Origin: Flavobacterium frigoritolerans
GTDB lineage: Bacteria > Bacteroidota > Bacteroidia > Flavobacteriales > Flavobacteriaceae
Length of the DNA stretch: 64,000 nt
Assembly: GCF_025847275.1 (NCBI RefSeq)
Contig: NZ_JAOZEV010000016.1
Location: forward strand, 1 to 64,000
Direction of reading: 5' to 3'
Below are positions 49,760 through 58,699 of this stretch, one piece after another. Below the pieces are notes generated by a model, which was not told where the DNA came from, made no database searches, and saw only the letters and a program-made list of their open reading frames with translations. The position numbers were made by a program, and so were the translations under genes. Every line of letters starts with the position of its first letter. The first letter of the stretch is position 1.

Positions 49760-50128
49760 ATGGAAGTTACAGGAAAAGTAAAAGTTGTTAATCCAGAACA
49801 ACAAGTTAGTGCATCATTCAAGAAAAGAGAACTTGTAGTTACTACAGAAGAGCAATATCCTCAACATATCATGATCGAATTTACTCAAGATAAATGCGAT
49901 TTGTTGAGTAGTTATAAAACAGGAGATCCAGTAAAAGTTTCAATTAACTTAAGAGGAAGAGAATGGGTTAATCCACAAGGAGAAACGAGATATTTTAATA
50001 GTATTCAAGGATGGAGAATTGAAAGATTAGATGCTACTCCAGCTCAAACACCTCCAATGCCAGCTGCAGAAGCTTTTGCTCCAGCAACAAACTTAAACGA
50101 AGACGAACCAGATGATTTACCATTTTAA
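49760..50128 (+). CDS. DUF3127 OB-fold protein with SSB-like tail
   Basis: The 122-residue protein has an OB-fold-like core (VKVVNPEQQVSASFKKRELVV, GDPVKVSINLRGREWVNPQG) of the DUF3127 family, then a Pro/Ala-rich linker and the acidic end EDEPDDLPF. This ending closely resembles the C-terminal tip of bacterial single-strand DNA-binding protein (DDDIPF), which recruits repair enzymes. It may bind nucleic acid. It is cotranscribed with the flavin reductase gene (23-bp gap) and followed by a terminator. Confidence 0.85.
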   Translation: MEVTGKVKVVNPEQQVSASFKKRELVVTTEEQYPQHIMIEFTQDKCDLLSSYKTGDPVKVSINLRGREWVNPQGETRYFNSIQGWRIERLDATPAQTPPMPAAEAFAPATNLNEDEPDDLPF

Positions 50129-50155
50129 TCAATAGGTTTTGATTTTATAATAAAC

Positions 50156-50187
50156 AAACCCGGCAATTTTTTAAATTTGTCGGGTTT
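50156..50187 (+). terminator. Terminator of the DUF3127 gene
   Basis: A stem with one bulge (AAACCCGGCAA... / ...GTCGGGTTT) starts 28 bp after the stop, of the same AAACCCG family as at 32135-32167. It ends 16 bp before aat. Confidence 0.8.
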
Positions 50188-50203
50188 TATATTTTACTTA
50201 AAG

Positions 50204-50845
50204 ATGTATCATTTATCTGAAGTTTTATTTTTTCCACCAGTTTCAGAAGCTAATTATGATGGGGTTTTGGCAATTGGAGGTGATTTATCTACTGAGCGCC
50301 TACAATTAGCTTACCGTAGCGGAATTTTTCCTTGGTTTAATGAAGGAGAACCTATAATTTGGTGGTCGCCTAATCCTAGAATGGTTTTGTTTTTGGATGA
50401 ATTAATTGTATCCAAAAGTATGCGCAATATTCTTAATCGAAATAGTTTCAAAGTTACTTTCAATCAGAATTTTAGAGATGTAATTTCGAATTGCCAGAAG
50501 ATAAAACGAGATGGTCAAAACGGAACCTGGATTTCTAATAACATGATAGAATCCTATTGTAAACTTCATGAGAAGGGTTTTGTAAAATCGGTTGAGGTAT
50601 GGGAAAATGATGAATTGGTAGGCGGTTTATATGGTGTAGATTTGGGACATGTTTTTTGTGGAGAAAGTATGTTTTCTAAGGTGTCTAATGCATCTAAAGT
50701 TGCTTTTATAGCTTTAGTAACTCAATTAAAAAAAGAGAATTATAAACTATTAGATTGTCAGGTTTATAATCCACATTTGGAAAGTTTAGGGTGCCGAGAA
50801 ATCGATCGTGAAGAATTTATGTCTATTTTAGAAAAGAAGAAGTAA
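50204..50845 (+). CDS. aat: Leucyl/phenylalanyl-tRNA-protein transferase
   Basis: I start at 50204 (MYHLSEVLFFPP); an in-frame start 27 bp upstream lies within the terminator hairpin. The 213-residue protein has GVLAIGGDLSTERLQLAYRS, GIFPWFNEGEPIIWWSPNPR, then GGLYGVDLGHVFCGESMFS and LLDCQVYNPHLESLG, all Aat signatures. It attaches Leu or Phe from tRNA to N-terminal Lys/Arg proteins, marking them for ClpAP. Its stop overlaps the start of the MOSC gene. Confidence 0.96.
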   Translation: MYHLSEVLFFPPVSEANYDGVLAIGGDLSTERLQLAYRSGIFPWFNEGEPIIWWSPNPRMVLFLDELIVSKSMRNILNRNSFKVTFNQNFRDVISNCQKIKRDGQNGTWISNNMIESYCKLHEKGFVKSVEVWENDELVGGLYGVDLGHVFCGESMFSKVSNASKVAFIALVTQLKKENYKLLDCQVYNPHLESLGCREIDREEFMSILEKKK

Positions 50846-51639
50846 TGAGCGCAATTTATGTTGTAAAAGAAATTTATATTTATCCGATAAAAAGTTTAGC
50901 AGGAATTAGTTACCAAAATGCTTTTGCAGAAGAAATGGGATTCGAACATGATCGAAGATGGATGTTAGTTGATGGGGATAATAAATTTATAACACAAAGA
51001 GAACATCGAATTTTAAGTCAGTTTTATCCACAAATTTCAGATGGGAAAATCAACATTACTTTTCAGGATTATAAGCATGAATTTTCTATTGAAGAACATT
51101 TAGATAATCCGATAGGAGTAAATGTCTGGGATGATAAAAGCGAAGTTGTTGAGGTAAATAAGTTGACTTCAAATTGGTTTAGTGAACAATTAGGTTTTGA
51201 ATGTAAACTGGTTAAAATCATAAAATCGGGAGATCGTAAACATGAAAGTTCCCAACTAAAAGAAACCTTCAATGTTAGCCTTGCCGATGGTTATCCGTAC
51301 TTAATGATAGGAAGCGAAAGTTTAGATTTTCTAAATGAAAAATTAGCAGATAAAATCACCATTTTAAGATTTCGCCCAAATATTGTAATAAGCACTCAGA
51401 CTCCTCATGAAGAAGATGATTTTACGACTTTTAAAATTGGAGAAGTACAATTTAAAAACGTAAAACCATGTGGAAGGTGCATTATGGTTAATAATGATCC
51501 TGAAAATGGTAAATTAAAAAAAGAACCTCTAAAAACCTTAAGTAAATATAGGGTTGTTAATAATTCCGTTTTATTCGGAACCAATATTGTTAGTTTAAAT
51601 TCAGGAGTTATTAGCGTTGGTAATACTATAGTTTTCTAG
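50845..51639 (+). CDS. MOSC-domain protein
   Basis: The 264-residue protein has an N-terminal MOSC beta-barrel domain (VKEIYIYPIKSLAGISYQNA) and a C-terminal MOSC domain with a conserved cysteine motif KPCGRCIMVNNDPENG, as in mARC and YiiM-like proteins, whose Cys binds molybdenum cofactor. It may reduce N-hydroxylated compounds. Its ATG overlaps the aat stop (TAATG), and its own stop overlaps that of the convergent thiF by 4 bp. Confidence 0.88.
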   Translation: MSAIYVVKEIYIYPIKSLAGISYQNAFAEEMGFEHDRRWMLVDGDNKFITQREHRILSQFYPQISDGKINITFQDYKHEFSIEEHLDNPIGVNVWDDKSEVVEVNKLTSNWFSEQLGFECKLVKIIKSGDRKHESSQLKETFNVSLADGYPYLMIGSESLDFLNEKLADKITILRFRPNIVISTQTPHEEDDFTTFKIGEVQFKNVKPCGRCIMVNNDPENGKLKKEPLKTLSKYRVVNNSVLFGTNIVSLNSGVISVGNTIVF

Positions 51640-52346
51640 AAATTCAGTTTGGTGAAATTCCAGTTTATCGTATCAAAAAGTACTAATTCATTATTTAATG
51701 CAGGTAAATCCAGAATTAGCTTTAATGTTTCGTGCGCCATCATAGTACCAATTATTCCGGGTAATGTTCCTAGAACGCCATTGAGGTTACAATTAGGTAC
51801 ATCTTTTGGATCGGGCATTTCAGGGAATAAATCACGTAAATTTTTACTGCCATTACGGTTAAATACTGCTACTTGTCCTTCAAAATTCAGAATACTTCCG
51901 TAAACCAATGTTTTGTTTAAATTCACGCAAGTATCATTAACTAAATATCTGGTTTTAAAATTATCAGAACCATCTACAACAAAATCAAAATTCTGGATAA
52001 TTTTAGATGCATTTTTGGGAGTTAATTTTTCATCAAAAGGAATAACGGTAATTAGTGGATTTAGTTTTTCGACTACAGTTTGGGCAGTTGGAGTTTTGGC
52101 TTGACCAACAGAATCTTTAGTATATAAAATTTGGCGATGCAGGTTGTGAATTTCTATTATATCAAAATCTACAATGCCAATTGTACCTACTCCGGCGGTT
52201 GCTAGATATTGCAAAATTGGACAGCCTAAACCTCCAGCACCGATAACCAACACTTTTGCTTGTTTTATTTTTTCTTGACCGATATCACCAATTTCTGGCA
52301 ACATCATTTGGCGGTTATAACGTAAAAAATCTTGTATAATACTCAT
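51636..52346 (-). CDS. thiF: ThiF/MoeB-type adenylyltransferase, probable ThiF
   Basis: The 236-residue protein has the E1-like ATP loop VIGAGGLGCPILQYLATAGVG, DFDIIEIHNLHRQIL and the substrate segment VDGSDNFKTRYLVND. The likely catalytic Cys is in VPNCNLNGVLGTLPGIIG. The paired zinc cysteines of longer E1 proteins are absent. It should adenylate the C-terminal glycine of ThiS to start sulfur transfer to the thiazole. It ends the thi operon and is 89 bp from thiH. Confidence 0.88.
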   Translation of the reverse strand: MSIIQDFLRYNRQMMLPEIGDIGQEKIKQAKVLVIGAGGLGCPILQYLATAGVGTIGIVDFDIIEIHNLHRQILYTKDSVGQAKTPTAQTVVEKLNPLITVIPFDEKLTPKNASKIIQNFDFVVDGSDNFKTRYLVNDTCVNLNKTLVYGSILNFEGQVAVFNRNGSKNLRDLFPEMPDPKDVPNCNLNGVLGTLPGIIGTMMAHETLKLILDLPALNNELVLFDTINWNFTKLNF

Positions 52347-52435
52347 TGAATTTTGGTTTTAAAGTCGGAAAGCCATAATGTCAAAAGTTAAAAGCAAACT
52401 ATGAGGTAAAGTTTAAGGCTTTAAGACTTTCGACT

Positions 52436-53557
52436 TTAAGACATTTGACTATATGTTCGATCCCAATCTTTCCAAACAGGTTCGTAGCCGCAATCAGTAA
52501 TAATCTTTGCTATTTCTTGGGCGGAGCGTTCATCGCTAATCTCAAATTGTTCCAATGATTGTGGGTCAACGACATATCCACCAGGGTTTGTTTTCGAGCC
52601 TGCACTCATGCTTGTTGTTCCAATTGGAATGATATTATTTCTAAATTTTTCATTTTCACGGGTGGATATCGAGATCTCTAAATCTTCATTCCATAATCGG
52701 TACGCACAAATAAGTTGTGTTAAGTCTTTATCATCCATAATAAAATTAGGTTCGATGATTCCTTCGGCGGGACGCAATCGGGGAAAAGAAACCGAATATT
52801 TAGTTTGCCAATATTTTTTTTGAAGATAATCGATATGCAAAGCATTAAAAAAGCTATCAGTGCGCCAATCTTCTAAGCCTAACAAAACACCCAATCCGAT
52901 TTTATGAATACCCGCAGTTCCAATTCTGTCAGGAGTTTCTAATCTAAAATCAAAATTTGATTTTTTGCCTTTAGTATGGTACTTTTTATACACTTCCTGA
53001 TGATAGGTTTCCTGATATACTAAAACAGAATATACGCCAGCTTCATGTAAGCGTTCGTATTCTTCAGTAGAAAGAGGCTGAACTTCAACAGAAATAATCG
53101 AAAAATGTTCTCTTATTTGAGCAATCGCATTCAGGAAATAATTAATGTTGACGGTATAATTAGCTTCGCCAGTTACTAATAAAACATGGTCAAATCCAAC
53201 TTTTTTTAGAGCTTCAACTTCCAGTTTAATCTCTGGGTCAGAAAGTGTTTTTCGTTTTAGCTTGTTATCTAAGCTAAAGCCACAATACGTACAAATATTT
53301 TGGCATTCGTTACTTAGATAAAGCGGTGCATACATTTGGATTGTTTTTCCAAAACGTTTCTTGGTTAATTCATGGCATTCTTGTGCCATTTGCTCTAAAT
53401 AAGGCAAAGCTGCTGGCGAAATTAAAGCCAGGAAATCATCGAGATTACGTTTGTTTTTAGTCAAGGCACGTTCTACATCCTGAGGGGAGGTTTGGTATAT
53501 TTTGGATTGGATGGCATTCCAGTCGTATTGATTAAAAACAGATTTGAATGTGTTCAT
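52436..53557 (-). CDS. thiH: 2-iminoacetate synthase ThiH
   Basis: The 373-residue radical-SAM protein carries the cluster motif CQNICTYC (three Cys), followed by GFDHVLLVTGEANYTVN and the end region TSMSAGSKTNPGGY. It splits tyrosine to give 2-iminoacetate for thiazole formation. The gap to thiG holds a 33-bp inverted repeat, unusual within an operon. Confidence 0.95.
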   Translation of the reverse strand: MNTFKSVFNQYDWNAIQSKIYQTSPQDVERALTKNKRNLDDFLALISPAALPYLEQMAQECHELTKKRFGKTIQMYAPLYLSNECQNICTYCGFSLDNKLKRKTLSDPEIKLEVEALKKVGFDHVLLVTGEANYTVNINYFLNAIAQIREHFSIISVEVQPLSTEEYERLHEAGVYSVLVYQETYHQEVYKKYHTKGKKSNFDFRLETPDRIGTAGIHKIGLGVLLGLEDWRTDSFFNALHIDYLQKKYWQTKYSVSFPRLRPAEGIIEPNFIMDDKDLTQLICAYRLWNEDLEISISTRENEKFRNNIIPIGTTSMSAGSKTNPGGYVVDPQSLEQFEISDERSAQEIAKIITDCGYEPVWKDWDRTYSQMS

Positions 53558-53587
53558 TTGGAGTGATTTTTACAGCAAAGAGTTTTT

Positions 53588-53700
53588 TTAACCGCAAAGG
53601 GCGCAAAGTTTTACGCAAAGGCCACAAAGTTTCACAGCCTTGCGACTAAGAGACAAAGCTTAGCTAACTTTGCGTAAAACTTTGCGCCCTTTGCGGTTAA
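53588..53700. repeat. 33-bp perfect inverted repeat between thiG and thiH
   Basis: Arms TTAACCGCAAAGGGCGCAAA... at 53588-53620 and the exact reverse complement at 53668-53700 flank a 47-bp spacer that also has CACAAAG and CTTTGCG words. The whole unit fills most of the 148-bp gap, and a transcript could fold it into a long hairpin. Confidence 0.95.
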
Positions 53701-53705
53701 GGTGA

Positions 53706-54482
53706 TTAATCATATAAAAAAGAAGTCAATGGACTCGAAGCTACTGCTTGATGATATTGTTTTCCTAGTTTAGCCTCATAAGCCTTTCGACCAGCAATTA
53801 CAGCTTCTCTAAAAGCCTCAGCCATTAATTCTGGATTTCCTGCTACAGCGATTGCGGTATTAACCAAAACGGCATCAGCACCTAGTTCCATTGCTTTTGC
53901 CGCGTCTGATGGGGCTCCGATTCCGGCATCGATAATAACAGGAACATTGCTTTGTTCTATTATAATGGCTAAGAAATCTATTGTTTTTAATCCTTTATTA
54001 CTACCAATAGGAGAGCCCAGAGGCATTACGGCTGCTGTTCCGACATCTTCAAGGCGTTTGCATAAAACAGGATCAGCGTGAATATAGGGTAGGATAATAA
54101 AGCCTAGTTTGGCTAATTCTTCAGTGGCTTTTAAAGTTTCGATAGCATCTGGCATTAAATATTTTGGATCAGGATGAATTTCGAGTTTTAGCCAATTGGT
54201 TTCTAATGCTTCACGTGCTAATTGCGCTGCAAATATGGCTTCTTTTGCATTTCTGGCACCCGATGTATTTGGTAACAAATTAATCCTCGGATGTTTTAAG
54301 TGGGATAAAATAGCATCCGTTTCAGTTTCTAAATCAATACGCTTTAAGGCAACCGTAACCAATTCACTTCTCGAAGCCAAAATGGCTTTTTCCATTTCCA
54401 GATTTGAGCCAAATTTCCCTGTTCCCAAAAACAAACGGGATTCAAGTAATTTATCGCCTATTTTAAATAATGACGTTTGCAT
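53706..54482 (-). CDS. thiG: Thiazole synthase ThiG
   Basis: The 258-residue TIM barrel carries LFLGTGKFGSNLEMEK, the Schiff-base lysine in NWLKLEIHPDPKYLMPD (Lys99), VMPLGSPIGSNKGL and VIIDAGIGAPSDAAKAMELG, which identify ThiG. It builds the thiazole phosphate from deoxyxylulose phosphate, ThiS thiocarboxylate and iminoacetate. It overlaps thiE by 20 bp and is followed by the inverted repeat. Confidence 0.97.
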   Translation of the reverse strand: MQTSLFKIGDKLLESRLFLGTGKFGSNLEMEKAILASRSELVTVALKRIDLETETDAILSHLKHPRINLLPNTSGARNAKEAIFAAQLAREALETNWLKLEIHPDPKYLMPDAIETLKATEELAKLGFIILPYIHADPVLCKRLEDVGTAAVMPLGSPIGSNKGLKTIDFLAIIIEQSNVPVIIDAGIGAPSDAAKAMELGADAVLVNTAIAVAGNPELMAEAFREAVIAGRKAYEAKLGKQYHQAVASSPLTSFLYD

Positions 54483-55101
54483 ATAATTTTTCGTTAAGTT
54501 GAGTAATGAGTTTTCCTTTTTCGGGACTTTTGGTAATTATTCCAGAAACAGCAATACCGTGAATTCCAGTTTCTATTAATTGGTCAACGTTTTCTAATGT
54601 GATTCCGCCAATAGCATAAATAGGAATTTCGAGATTGTGGTTTTTTATTTTTTGCATAATCTCATGATATCCTTCTAAACCTAAAATCGGACTTAATTTC
54701 TCTTTGGTTGTTGTAAACTGAAACGGGCCAAGACCAATATAATCGCAACCATTTTTTATATGAGTTGTAATATCTTCGAATGTATTAGCAGTTGCTCCAA
54801 TGATTTTAGTATTTCCTAATATAGCTCGAGCGTCATCTATTTTTGTGTCTGAAAGCCCCAAATGAACTCCATCGGCAGCAATTTGCTGTGCTAGATATAC
54901 ATTATCATTGATGATAAAATTAGCGAGATATTCTTCGCATAAAAACTTTACAGCTTCTGCTAAAGCGAAAGAATTCTTCGATGTTTGGTTTTTAAAACGC
55001 ATTTGTACCCAATCACAACCATTATCTAATGCTTGATGAATATTGTACAATTGTGCCTCGATTGAGTTTCCTTGAGAGATGTATTGTAGTTTATTGTACA
55101 T
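54463..55101 (-). CDS. thiE: Thiamin-phosphate synthase ThiE
   Basis: The 212-residue TIM barrel begins YISQGN and has WVQMRFKNQTSK, DGVHLGLSD, YIGLGPFQFTTTKEKLSPILG and IPIYAIGGITLENVDQLIETG. It joins the pyrimidine and thiazole parts. The GPxxTTTKE pyrophosphate loop is intact, in contrast to the TenI-like neighbour. It overlaps both thiD (11 bp) and thiG (20 bp). Confidence 0.94.
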   Translation of the reverse strand: MYNKLQYISQGNSIEAQLYNIHQALDNGCDWVQMRFKNQTSKNSFALAEAVKFLCEEYLANFIINDNVYLAQQIAADGVHLGLSDTKIDDARAILGNTKIIGATANTFEDITTHIKNGCDYIGLGPFQFTTTKEKLSPILGLEGYHEIMQKIKNHNLEIPIYAIGGITLENVDQLIETGIHGIAVSGIITKSPEKGKLITQLNEKLYANVII

Positions 55102-55846
55102 AATGATATCCGATTAAGGTTGAAGATGAATTCAAGTATTTTTCGATATAATTTTTGGCATTTATACAGGCTGATTTTAAATCTTGACCCAAAGCCAAAT
55201 TAGCAGTAATAGCTGATGATAATACGCAACCCGAGCCATGTTTTGCATAACATTTGGTAGTATTTGGCGGAAGCATGAAAATTTCATTTTGGCTATATAA
55301 ATGATCAGTTCCGATGGCTTTGGTATTATGTCCGCCTTTTAATAAAATAGCCGTTTGGATTTGTTTGTTTAATAGGCTTTGGTTAAAATCGAAGTCAGGA
55401 AATAGTTTTTTTATTTCATTATAATTTGGTGTAATCAAATCAATTTTAGATAGTATCTCGCTTAAATCGGATTTGTTTTCGACTGTAATAAAATCAAATT
55501 CGGTGCTAGATTTTAAAACCGTATCCCAGACTATTTGAGTTTTAGAAGAAAGTTCTTTTATATTAAAAATAATTTCCTTTAAATAAAGTAGAGAAGGAAC
55601 AATACCGATTTTCACCACCTTTATATCATAATTTCCGAATAGTGTTTTTATAGATTGTAATACAAAATCAAGTGATGTCCATTCTATCTCAAAAAAATCT
55701 TTTTCTGTCTGAATAGTGTTTCCGGTATTTATGGCAAGTCCATACACTTGATGTTGCTCAAAAGTTTTGCAATCTGCCAAAACACCAGCCCCACCAGAAG
55801 GATCAAAACCAGCTATTGTAAGTACGAAAGGACGATTTCTTGACAT
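55091..55846 (-). CDS. thiD: Hydroxymethylpyrimidine (phosphate) kinase ThiD
   Basis: The 251-residue ribokinase-fold protein has VLTIAGFDPSGGAGVLADCKTF and, at the end, YAKHGSGCVLSSAITANLALG with the catalytic Cys/Gly region. It phosphorylates the pyrimidine twice. The central DTVLKSSTEFDFI segment is shorter than in most ThiD. It overlaps the TenI-like gene by 34 bp. Confidence 0.94.
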   Translation of the reverse strand: MSRNRPFVLTIAGFDPSGGAGVLADCKTFEQHQVYGLAINTGNTIQTEKDFFEIEWTSLDFVLQSIKTLFGNYDIKVVKIGIVPSLLYLKEIIFNIKELSSKTQIVWDTVLKSSTEFDFITVENKSDLSEILSKIDLITPNYNEIKKLFPDFDFNQSLLNKQIQTAILLKGGHNTKAIGTDHLYSQNEIFMLPPNTTKCYAKHGSGCVLSSAITANLALGQDLKSACINAKNYIEKYLNSSSTLIGYHYVQ

Positions 55847-56409
55847 GATTTAAAATTTTTAATTGTGTTTTCGGTATTCCAAATAGTTCCTAGCAAAGCA
55901 ATATTGTCAAAGCCAGCTGTCAGCGTTTTTTCTATATTTTCAGCATTAATTCCTCCCAAAGCAATTAGTTTGGTAGCTGTATTAGTTCTGTTCTTTATCG
56001 CTTCTAATAAATCTGTTTCTGGGAAATAGTTTTCTTTAGAAATACTTGGATAAACTGGACTCAAAAAAGCATATTCAAATTCAGGAGCTAATGCATTAAA
56101 ATCGGTAATTGAATGTGTTGACGTTGATAAGTGAATATCTCTGTTTTTATATTTTTCTAAATTGTATTTTTTTCTTTTTTCTTCGGTAAAATGAATTCGG
56201 TTGATTTTGAAATTTTCTATCAATTCATGATGACTATGTAATACTAATTGTTGTCGGAATTCAGGATTTATTTGGGCTATAAACGAAATCATTTCTTTAA
56301 TTGAATAATCAGGTTTCCGTACATGAAACAATTGTAATCCTTCCTCAAAAAGAGAATGGATTACATTGATTTCATTTGCTATTATTGTCGGATTTGATAG
56401 TACTATCAT
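55813..56409 (-). CDS. tenI: TenI-like protein (thiazole tautomerase group)
   Basis: The 198-residue ThiE-fold protein begins MIVLSNPTIIANEINVIHSL and has ELFHVRKP-like text (LQLFHVRKPDYSI), HLSTSTHS, AFLSPVYPSISKENYFP and LIALGGINAENIE. It lacks the intact pyrophosphate loop of ThiE. TenI in Bacillus is a thiazole tautomerase, and this is the best fit. Because ThiE is also present, a second synthase is less likely. Confidence 0.8.
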   Translation of the reverse strand: MIVLSNPTIIANEINVIHSLFEEGLQLFHVRKPDYSIKEMISFIAQINPEFRQQLVLHSHHELIENFKINRIHFTEEKRKKYNLEKYKNRDIHLSTSTHSITDFNALAPEFEYAFLSPVYPSISKENYFPETDLLEAIKNRTNTATKLIALGGINAENIEKTLTAGFDNIALLGTIWNTENTIKNFKSCQEIVLSYLQ

Positions 56410-56465
56410 AATCTTTCTTCGATGCTCTATTTCTTATTTTTTTCTTTTGCTTTTTTCTTCTGAAA

Positions 56466-58289
56466 TTAAATATAAATCTCTTTTCCTTGCTCAATAAACT
56501 CTTCTGATTTCTCTTGCATTCCTTTTTCGGCTGCAGCCACGTCGCGTATTTCCTGAGATATTTTCATAGAACAGAATTTTGGTCCACACATAGAGCAGAA
56601 ATGAGCAATTTTTGCACCCTCGGCAGGAAGGGTTTCATCGTGAAATTCTCTTGCGGTGTCTGGATCTAATGATAAATTAAATTGATCTTCCCAGCGGAAT
56701 TCAAAACGGGCTTTGCTTAATGCATTGTCACGATATTGTGCTCCCGGATGGCCTTTGGCTAAATCGGCAGCATGCGCTGAGATTTTATAAGTGATAACAC
56801 CATCTTTTACATCTTTTTTGTTTGGTAAACCAAGATGTTCTTTCGGTGTAACATAGCATAACATTGCGCAACCATACCAACCAATCATTGCAGCTCCAAT
56901 GGCCGAAGTAATGTGGTCGTAACCTGGTGCGATATCTGTAGTTAATGGTCCTAGAGTGTAAAAAGGAGCTTCGTTACAATGTTCTAATTGTTTATCCATG
57001 TTTTCTTTAATCATGTGCATTGGTACGTGACCTGGACCTTCTATAAATACCTGAACATCATGTTTCCAAGCAATTTTAGCTAATTCGCCCAACGTTTCTA
57101 ATTCGGCAAATTGTGCTGCATCATTGGCATCGGCTATAGAACCTGGACGAAGGCCATCTCCTAAAGAAAATGCTACATCATACTGTTTCATGATTTCGCA
57201 AATTTCTTCGAAATGGGTATATAAGAAGTTTTCTTTATGATGAAATAAACACCACTTTGCCATTATAGATCCACCTCGAGATACAATTCCTGTAACACGT
57301 TCGGCGGTAAGATGAATGTAACGTAATAAAACACCTGCGTGAATAGTAAAATAAGAAACTCCCTGCTCGGCTTGTTCAATAAGTGTATCACGGAAAACTT
57401 CCCAAGTTAAATCTTCGGCGATTCCTTTTACTTTCTCTAAAGCTTGATAAATGGGAACTGTTCCAATAGGTACAGGCGAATTACGAATAATCCATTCTCT
57501 AGTTTCGTGAATGTTTTTTCCTGTCGATAAGTCCATTATAGTATCGGCTCCCCAGCGACAAGCCCAAACAGCTTTTTCAACTTCTTCTTCAATGGTCGAT
57601 GTTACGGCACTGTTGCCAATATTAGCATTTATTTTCACCAAGAAATTACGTCCTACAATCATAGGTTCGCTTTCGGGATGGTTTATATTGTTTGGAATAA
57701 TGGCACGACCAATGGCTACTTCGCTTCGTACAAATTCAGGAGTTATTTTGCTTTTTGGAGTATTGGCACCAAAACTATGTCCAGCGTGTTGGCATTGCAT
57801 GGCTTTGGTTTGTTCATTTAGTAACTCAATACGTTGGTTTTCGCGAATGGCAATATATTCCATTTCGGGAGTAATTATTCCCTGTTTAGCGTAATAAAGC
57901 TGTGTTACGTTTGTGCCTTTTTTAGCGCGTTTTGGTTGATGTAAATATTCGAAACGTAAGTGATTTAAGTTCTCATCGTTTAATCTCATTTGTCCGTAAT
58001 CGGAACTAATTTCGTCTAAAATTTCTACATCATTTCGACCCAAAATCCATTCTTCTCTTAAGCGAGGTAATCCTTTACGGATGTCAATTTCAATATTTGG
58101 ATCGGTGTAAGGCCCCGATGTGTCGTAAATAGTTACAGAAGGATTTTTTTCGATACCGCCATTAGAAAGTCTGGTGGCGCTGAGTGTTACCTCGCGCATA
58201 GCTACTTTTATTGGATGTATTTCTCCGTTTATGTATATTTTATTGGAGTTTGGAAAAGGAGTTCTGGATATTTTTTCTTCGTTAGTCAT
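56466..58289 (-). CDS. thiC: Phosphomethylpyrimidine synthase ThiC
   Basis: The 607-residue protein has YDTSGPYTDPNIEIDIRKGL, TMQC-region AMQCQHAGHSFGAN, GADTIMDLSTGKNIHETREW (split here: GADTIMDLSTG and KNIHETREW), RGGSIMAKWCLFHHKEN and the C-terminal cluster motif CSMCGPKFCSM. It converts aminoimidazole ribotide to the pyrimidine phosphate by radical-SAM chemistry. It is the second gene of the operon, 131 bp after thiS. Confidence 0.98.
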   Translation of the reverse strand: MTNEEKISRTPFPNSNKIYINGEIHPIKVAMREVTLSATRLSNGGIEKNPSVTIYDTSGPYTDPNIEIDIRKGLPRLREEWILGRNDVEILDEISSDYGQMRLNDENLNHLRFEYLHQPKRAKKGTNVTQLYYAKQGIITPEMEYIAIRENQRIELLNEQTKAMQCQHAGHSFGANTPKSKITPEFVRSEVAIGRAIIPNNINHPESEPMIVGRNFLVKINANIGNSAVTSTIEEEVEKAVWACRWGADTIMDLSTGKNIHETREWIIRNSPVPIGTVPIYQALEKVKGIAEDLTWEVFRDTLIEQAEQGVSYFTIHAGVLLRYIHLTAERVTGIVSRGGSIMAKWCLFHHKENFLYTHFEEICEIMKQYDVAFSLGDGLRPGSIADANDAAQFAELETLGELAKIAWKHDVQVFIEGPGHVPMHMIKENMDKQLEHCNEAPFYTLGPLTTDIAPGYDHITSAIGAAMIGWYGCAMLCYVTPKEHLGLPNKKDVKDGVITYKISAHAADLAKGHPGAQYRDNALSKARFEFRWEDQFNLSLDPDTAREFHDETLPAEGAKIAHFCSMCGPKFCSMKISQEIRDVAAAEKGMQEKSEEFIEQGKEIYI

Positions 58290-58373
58290 TGGAAAAAGTT
58301 TAAAGTTTCAGGTTTCAAGTTTTGACTTTGATTGTGAAATGTTAGATGTATGTTGTGAGATATGAAATGGGTT

Positions 58374-58400
58374 TGTAGAAGCGCACTGCAGTGCGTTTTC
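58374..58400. repeat. Palindromic GCGCACTGCAGTGCG repeat, copy 3
   Basis: TGTAGAAGCGCACTGCAGTG then CGTTTTCAG contains the perfect palindrome CGCACTGCAGTGCG. It lies in the thiS-thiC gap and matches copies at 22408 and 23247. Confidence 0.6.
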
Positions 58401-58420
58401 AGTTCATTGGTAGACACAAT

Positions 58421-58627
58421 TTATCCTCCCTGAGTAGCAGAAATAATTAGGATTTCGTCGGTTTCGTTTAGGATATGAGTATTCCAGATGGGTTTTGGAA
58501 TAACGGTGTTGTTTATGGCAACAGCAATGCCATTTTGTTTGTTGGGAATTTCGAGGTCGAGCAATGCCTGAACGCTAAGAGATTCAGCATTGAATTGTTT
58601 AGTTTGTTGGTTGATTTTTAGTTCCAT
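58421..58627 (-). CDS. thiS: Sulfur carrier protein ThiS
   Basis: The 68-residue ubiquitin-like protein ends in ISATQGG, the diglycine that carries sulfur, and has VAINNTVIPKPIW in the middle, as in ThiS. It is adenylated by ThiF and delivers sulfur to ThiG. It is the first gene behind the TPP riboswitch. Confidence 0.93.
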   Translation of the reverse strand: MELKINQQTKQFNAESLSVQALLDLEIPNKQNGIAVAINNTVIPKPIWNTHILNETDEILIISATQGG

Positions 58628-58699
58628 TCCTTCAGAATTTAGTATATAGTTATACTTTAGGAATGGCTACAATTACGCATAAAAATGCGCACGGAAGTC

